NCBI GenBank assembly: GCA_963843535.1
Contig: CAWJKU010000004.1
Coordinates: 558,001-622,000 of the forward strand
Length of the DNA: 64,000 bases
Direction of reading: 5' to 3'
From: CAVUNY01 sp963843535
Lineage (GTDB): Bacteria > Chloroflexota > Anaerolineae > Anaerolineales > Anaerolineaceae
The notes beneath the pieces were generated by a model. That model worked only from the letters and a program-made list of their open reading frames with translations, was not told where the DNA came from and searched no databases. The translations under genes and the position numbers were made by a program. This document shows positions 60,000 through 64,000 of the stretch, piece by piece. The first letter of the stretch is position 1. Each line of letters starts with the position of its first letter.

Positions 60000-61706
60000 A
60001 TGGAAAGAACCATTCCAAGCACGGCTTCAGATGAAATTGAGCTGTACCTGCGCACAATGTACTCGCTGCTGCGTTCGACGGCTGAGGTGCAGATTCGCAC
60101 CCTGGAAGAAACGCACGGTGGGATGAACTCTTCGCTTCATCTGGATGCGCGCAAGACCAGCCCGGATATTTCTGCGTTTATCTATAGTCTTCTGCGCCTG
60201 CCGGATAATATTCCGGATGTTCAAACGGTCGTTTTGGGTCAGTCATATACAGTTTTTGCCCAACACGGTTATACCGACCTGACTGACTGGCAGATGGTAT
60301 CCGCTCGGGCGCGACGCAGGCGAATGTATTTCAACCGCCTGGATACCCTGGCGTGTTTTATCGCCAGCCGGTCGGATATTGACGATATCATTCCGGCGCT
60401 GACCGCTTACCAGATGGAATGGAACAAGCTGCATTATTTGCTGCAGCGAGCCAGGCCCGGCATGCTGGAGGCCGGTTTTTTACAGCAGCCGAATGCCTTG
60501 AAAGACCTGGCGGAAACGCTGATGATGCCGGTCGAGGATTTGAACCGCCTGCAGGTGATCTGGGAGACCGATTTTTTACCCTTCCTCAGCCGCATCGCTC
60601 ACCAAAAACTGGCGTTGAAAGTACGCCTGCTGAGCGGTTCGTTGAGCGAATATTGGCGCGCGACCCGTGTCTGGTGGGATAACATCGAAGAGCGATTCCC
60701 GGATCTGTTGAACCGCCCGGTGTATTTTATTTCCAGCAACCCGCATTCTGTGGTCAATGTGCTGACGGGGTTTGCGTTGCAGTACCGCGAGGAGCTGGCA
60801 GCTTTTCTGGAGCGTGAGGAAAATGCCGACTTGAAAGCGGAGTGGCAGGATATTATCGACCAGAATGTGCCTTCCAGCAAAGAAAACTTCCTATATTACA
60901 TTTTGAAAAAATACCAGCAGCACCGCCTGGGGCGCCACCTGGTTGAAGCACAGCATAAATATGAAGAAACCCATGGGATTCTGCGCATCCCCGGCGAGCA
61001 TTCATTCGATCTGGAAGCACAAGTGATCGAGCTTGCCCGCCTGTCGCCCGATGATATGGACCCGCGCCTTTCGCCAAAAGACAATTCTATTTTTAAGAAA
61101 TCAAATGCTTTGATATTGAACGTTGATTACCCCCTGGGGGTGGCGGCTTACAACCTGCTGGCAAAAGTAGCCGAGCATACGGGTGAGATCCAGGGGGTAT
61201 ACGTGATGGGCAAAGCGGCCACATTGAATGGGGTGAGGGGAGATGTGATGATCCCCAACGTGGTGCATGATGAGCATTCTCACAATACTTATTTATTTTC
61301 AAATGTGTTTGTCGCGGCGGATGTTGCCCCATACCTGGTGTACGGCACTGTCCTTGACAATCAGAAAGCCGTCAGTGTGAGAGGAACTTTTTTGCAAAAT
61401 GCGCGCGTGATGGATGTGATCTACCGCGAAGGGTACAGCGATATCGAGATGGAAGCGGGGCCGTATCTTTCGGCGGTTTACGAAATGTACCGCCCGCAGC
61501 GCCACCCAGTAAATGAAATTGTCAACCTCTATGGGGTACCGTTTGATGTGGGCATACTGCATTATGCGTCAGATACCCCGCTCGGCAAGGGGAGAAATCT
61601 GGGGGCGGGCACGCTATCCTATTTTGGCATGGACTCGACCTACGCCACCACGGTATCGATCCTGCGGCGCATCGTCCAAAAAGAATGCCAGCGCTTGAAT
61701 GGTTAA
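60000..61706 (+). CDS. Large nucleoside phosphorylase/AMP-nucleosidase-like protein
   Basis: 568-aa cytoplasmic protein. The first ~350 residues are mainly helical and unrecognised. The C-terminal ~220 look like the purine nucleoside phosphorylase/nucleosidase fold: GVYVMGKAATLNGVRGDVMIPNVV, the ribose-binding Met-Glu in IEMEAGPYLSAVYE (Glu485) and the base-binding Asp in YASDTPLG (Asp525). AMP nucleosidases also carry an N-terminal extension, but this one is longer and different. Substrate unknown. The start at 60000 has GAGG upstream; an earlier ATG (59973) lies in the palindromic repeat and is rejected. A convergent NDP-kinase-like gene follows. Confidence 0.65.
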   Translation: MERTIPSTASDEIELYLRTMYSLLRSTAEVQIRTLEETHGGMNSSLHLDARKTSPDISAFIYSLLRLPDNIPDVQTVVLGQSYTVFAQHGYTDLTDWQMVSARARRRRMYFNRLDTLACFIASRSDIDDIIPALTAYQMEWNKLHYLLQRARPGMLEAGFLQQPNALKDLAETLMMPVEDLNRLQVIWETDFLPFLSRIAHQKLALKVRLLSGSLSEYWRATRVWWDNIEERFPDLLNRPVYFISSNPHSVVNVLTGFALQYREELAAFLEREENADLKAEWQDIIDQNVPSSKENFLYYILKKYQQHRLGRHLVEAQHKYEETHGILRIPGEHSFDLEAQVIELARLSPDDMDPRLSPKDNSIFKKSNALILNVDYPLGVAAYNLLAKVAEHTGEIQGVYVMGKAATLNGVRGDVMIPNVVHDEHSHNTYLFSNVFVAADVAPYLVYGTVLDNQKAVSVRGTFLQNARVMDVIYREGYSDIEMEAGPYLSAVYEMYRPQRHPVNEIVNLYGVPFDVGILHYASDTPLGKGRNLGAGTLSYFGMDSTYATTVSILRRIVQKECQRLNG

Positions 61707-61709
61707 AAT

Positions 61710-61752
61710 TTTAAAGCCGGCCGGTTCTCGCAGAGAACCGGCCGGCTTTAAA
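61710..61752. terminator. Bidirectional terminator hairpin, 20-bp perfect stem
   Basis: Stem 61710-61729 with 61733-61752 and a 3-nt GCA loop, starting just after the nucleosidase-like stop and ending before the stop of the convergent NDP-kinase-like gene. A/T runs flank it on both sides. Confidence 0.8.
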
Positions 61753-61761
61753 TTAAATCGT

Positions 61762-62772
61762 TCAGGCCTGGCTCAGCCATAAATCGATCGCCGGGACGGT
61801 GTCAAAATCCTCGGTTGCAGAAAACAGATCGGTTCGTTTTCCGTTCATGGTAATTGGCGGGTTCTGGGCCACCTTAAGCGCCTTATCTTCTGACATGCCG
61901 CGAGACATCAGCCGCCGCACCAGTAACGGCAGCATGCGGTCTTTTTCCCGTTCGTACAACCCACCGAAAAAGTTCATCAGCTCGAAAACGCCTTCAAAAG
62001 GCCCGGCGGAAAGATGCACGCCGTTGTTGGAAATATCTACCTGCGACAGGCCGAATTTAGGCGGTTCGGCAAAGATCGAACCGCGTATCGAGTCGGAGGC
62101 GGCTTTCTCAGGATAGGTATTTCCCACCATCTCGTTGCGCAGTGTCTTCCAGGCTGTATCCGAATGTACCAGAAACAAGGCCACCCGGTGATCGGGATGG
62201 GTGAAATGGTGGAGCTGTCCCGGATGGAAGCCGTTGATCAGCACCAGCTTGCCGCCGTTCTTTTCGTATAGCTGAAGATAGAAACCGCTTTGAATCTTGA
62301 TGGATTTCTTGGAAAACCAGAACTGATCCAGCTCCTCGAAGGTTTCTCCCGGGTATTTTTGCATATATTCGTGCCCACCCAGCAAGTCAATGCCTTCCAG
62401 GGAGGGTATCCCCAAAGCGACCGTAATCCTGGTTTTATCCTCAGCTTTCAGTATTTTTGAAGCATTTTTAGAAAGGCGGTTGATAAAACCATAATGCCGG
62501 TCCATGATGCCTTTATCTGCCAGGAACTGCCCGCCGACAATGGCAATTCCGTGGACAAAAGCGCGATATTCGGCCAATTTTTCCAGTACAAGGGTCGTTG
62601 AGTTGCGGATACAGGCCGGATCGGCGACCATAAAGAGCTCTGGCTTCATGAACAGCAGCAGTTCATTCTGCCAATTTTCACGGCCGATCTCAAGGCTTTG
62701 CACGATCTTCAGGTAGCCGCTGGAAGGTGCGAAAGTCGCGATTTCCGAGGCCATTTGTTGGATAGAGGTCAT
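61762..62772 (-). CDS. NDP-kinase-like protein with a large insertion
   Basis: 336-aa protein that looks like nucleoside diphosphate kinase split by an inserted domain. The N-terminal part has LLFMKPELF (Lys43, matching the IKPDAV motif), then a helical region. After about 110-130 inserted residues the second half has MVGNTYPEKAASDSIRG (Arg230) and NNGVHLSAGP, with His253 at the place of the catalytic phospho-His (NxxHGSD in NDPK). Normal NDPKs are about 140 aa. All main active-site residues seem present, so phosphotransfer is plausible, but the substrate is unknown. It is convergent with the nucleosidase-like gene. Confidence 0.6.
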   Translation of the reverse strand: MTSIQQMASEIATFAPSSGYLKIVQSLEIGRENWQNELLLFMKPELFMVADPACIRNSTTLVLEKLAEYRAFVHGIAIVGGQFLADKGIMDRHYGFINRLSKNASKILKAEDKTRITVALGIPSLEGIDLLGGHEYMQKYPGETFEELDQFWFSKKSIKIQSGFYLQLYEKNGGKLVLINGFHPGQLHHFTHPDHRVALFLVHSDTAWKTLRNEMVGNTYPEKAASDSIRGSIFAEPPKFGLSQVDISNNGVHLSAGPFEGVFELMNFFGGLYEREKDRMLPLLVRRLMSRGMSEDKALKVAQNPPITMNGKRTDLFSATEDFDTVPAIDLWLSQA

Positions 62773-62825
62773 TCACTTACTCCTGGTATTGACGCCAATG
62801 ATATCGATACGGATTATACCCTTGG

Positions 62826-64000
62826 TTAATGTTCGGCGTCCAATTTCACCCCACCGACGTGGATTTCAACGGGTTCGACCGCCAGGGCCCGCAGCTCAGG
62901 TTTACGCCGCAGCAAAAGCGCCCGCCCATGAAAAGTGACATCGCCGATGGTCACCGGACCGGAATTTTCTTCGCACAAAATGAACAGGTCATCCAGGGTC
63001 TCGTTGTGGATGCGGAATGCGGTCGCCTGCGCATCCTGGCGCAGGCGTTGGACGGCGGGTATCGCAGAAGCGCCCGCTGCCAGCGGGAAGAGCACAGCAT
63101 CCATGCGGGCCGGAAGAATGGTGCTGCATTCCAGGGTGACATCCCAGGCGGGATATTCACCCAGGAGACCGTACCAGCCGACAGCCGGCGAGGTTTCACC
63201 CTTCTGGGCATGCACCTTCAGGAATTGGGCGTCAACCGGCAGGATGGCGATATTGGCATCGCCGCAGTTTGCGGAGCGAATGCAGTCTGGTGAAACCGCA
63301 ACATCTCCCGCGACGAAGGGGATCGATTCGCCCGGCCGGTAGAGGGGAGCCAGGTGGAAAATCTGCTCCAGCAGGTGAGCCTGCCGGTCGCCATCCTGTC
63401 CCAATATCAGGTCGCACAGGATCCAATAACCGGATTTGACATAGAAGATCGCCCTGCGGTGAGCGAAAGACAGGTCCACCTGCCCGACTTCGCCGCGGTC
63501 CGGATATGGATCGGGCGCGAATCCTTCCATGTATTCGCTGCTGACAAAATCGAAGTGCGGGCGAGTGACCCATTCATTCTTTCCCAGGGTAGTCATCGTA
63601 GACCCATGGCGGAAGCGGCGCGCCTGTCCTTTGCCGTCGATCATGATAACGTTGTGCCCGCGCGAAGCTTTGAAATAATGGGTTAATTCAGTTTTAGAGT
63701 ACGAATAAATGTTGGGATCGCCGATCAACAGGCGTTTGTGGGCGAACAAGGTGAAGTTGAGCTTGTCCTCGTGCTGGTGGGCTGCCCCCCAGGCAGCGCC
63801 GTCGAAGAACAGGAACTGCCCGTCCTCCCCCCATTTGTCGCGCATTACATAATACTTGGCGGAAGGCCAGGCATGCGAGGCATGGTCTGGAGCTTTTCCT
63901 TCCTTACCGTAGGTCGCACCCCAGCGCAGATCGTCACGGTTGAAAACATCGGCAGAAAAACGCAAGATGGGCGCCGGATCCATGGGAACGGGATTGCAGT
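62826..64000 (-). CDS. Heparinase II/III-family protein, N-terminal part outside the window
   Basis: C-terminal ~390 residues of a polysaccharide-lyase-like protein. Typical Heparinase II/III C-domain segments are GAAWGAAHQHEDKLNFTLFAHKRLLIGDPN and RGHNVIMIDGKGQ, followed by a beta-sandwich. The frame stays open to 64000 without a stop, so the start lies beyond the window (minus strand); an internal Met at 63983 is not the start. It ends 54 nt upstream of the NDP-kinase-like gene on the same strand. Probably degrades uronic-acid-containing glycans; the substrate is not determinable. Confidence 0.8.
   Translation of the reverse strand, partial: CNPVPMDPAPILRFSADVFNRDDLRWGATYGKEGKAPDHASHAWPSAKYYVMRDKWGEDGQFLFFDGAAWGAAHQHEDKLNFTLFAHKRLLIGDPNIYSYSKTELTHYFKASRGHNVIMIDGKGQARRFRHGSTMTTLGKNEWVTRPHFDFVSSEYMEGFAPDPYPDRGEVGQVDLSFAHRRAIFYVKSGYWILCDLILGQDGDRQAHLLEQIFHLAPLYRPGESIPFVAGDVAVSPDCIRSANCGDANIAILPVDAQFLKVHAQKGETSPAVGWYGLLGEYPAWDVTLECSTILPARMDAVLFPLAAGASAIPAVQRLRQDAQATAFRIHNETLDDLFILCEENSGPVTIGDVTFHGRALLLRRKPELRALAVEPVEIHVGGVKLDAEH

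Noticed and set aside
1..64000. CRISPR array, prophage, IS element, rRNA or tRNA gene
   Set aside because: No regularly spaced repeats, transposase, phage structural gene or tRNA cloverleaf was recognised in the gaps by eye.

Overview
The window looks like the chromosome of a Chloroflexota bacterium, most likely an Anaerolineae-type organism known from a metagenome. This is an inference from the gene set: FHA/zinc-ribbon proteins, Eis-like GNATs, a Vms1/eRF1-like protein, RNase J, a UbiA/UbiD pair with an F420-type oxidoreductase, and TTG starts. No rRNA or tRNA gene, CRISPR array, prophage or insertion sequence was recognised. Most of the window is housekeeping DNA in short operons with 4-nt ATGA/GTGA overlaps.

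Layout. 0-5 kb: an HtrA-like lipoprotein protease, a Vms1/eRF1-like protein, a coiled-coil membrane protein, an Eis-like GNAT and an FmdB-type zinc ribbon. 5-8 kb: rpsB-tsf-pyrH, read leftward from a consensus promoter, with frr missing after pyrH. 8-18 kb: a small HD alarmone-hydrolase-like gene, an FHA/zinc-ribbon protein, a wecC-wecB-glycosyltransferase operon, photolyase, L,D-transpeptidase and a secreted Thr/Pro-rich protein. 18-25.5 kb: a lipoprotein, a GNAT, then a leftward cluster of UbiD decarboxylase, LLM oxidoreductase, a NitT/TauT-type ABC importer and UbiA prenyltransferase, which may be a quinone module with its own importer. 25.5-36.4 kb: mutL, a DegV gene with a frame change at A AAA AAG, Sir2, a response regulator fused to a CpaE-like ATPase, tilS, a two-S1-domain protein, pyrG and eno. 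36.4-42.2 kb: three alpha/beta hydrolases, an amylosucrase-like enzyme, and a peroxiredoxin-like gene with an in-frame TGA exactly where the first Cys of a CxxC motif belongs, so a strong selenoprotein candidate. 42.2-48.6 kb: YgjP-like metalloprotease, type-5 uracil-DNA glycosylase, a TetR/MFS pair with a visible operator, an M24 peptidase, a zinc-ribbon membrane protein and queA. 48.6-54.8 kb: ruvB, upp, moaA, rnj and dnaA. 54.8-55.5 kb: an AT-rich non-coding region with a DnaA box and a 28-bp palindrome, a possible oriC. 55.5-64 kb: MFS transporter, Rieske oxygenase, small and hypothetical membrane proteins, a large nucleosidase-like protein, a convergent NDP-kinase-like protein with a big insertion, and the end of a heparinase II/III-family gene that runs off the window.

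Data quality matters. ruvB, upp, moaA and rnj together carry about ten single-base frame changes within 3 kb, all of which read as one extra base. That pattern points to a badly polished stretch and not to real gene decay. The degV frame change has the opposite sign, is isolated, and falls on a classical -1 slippery heptamer. The in-frame TGA of the peroxiredoxin-like gene is a codon identity, not an indel. These two are therefore the best candidates for true recoding.

The most interesting items are the candidate selenoprotein (40264-40266), the degV slippery site (27912-27918), the UbiA/ABC/LLM/UbiD cluster (19545-25440), and the neighbouring nucleosidase-like and NDP-kinase-like proteins (60000-62772).
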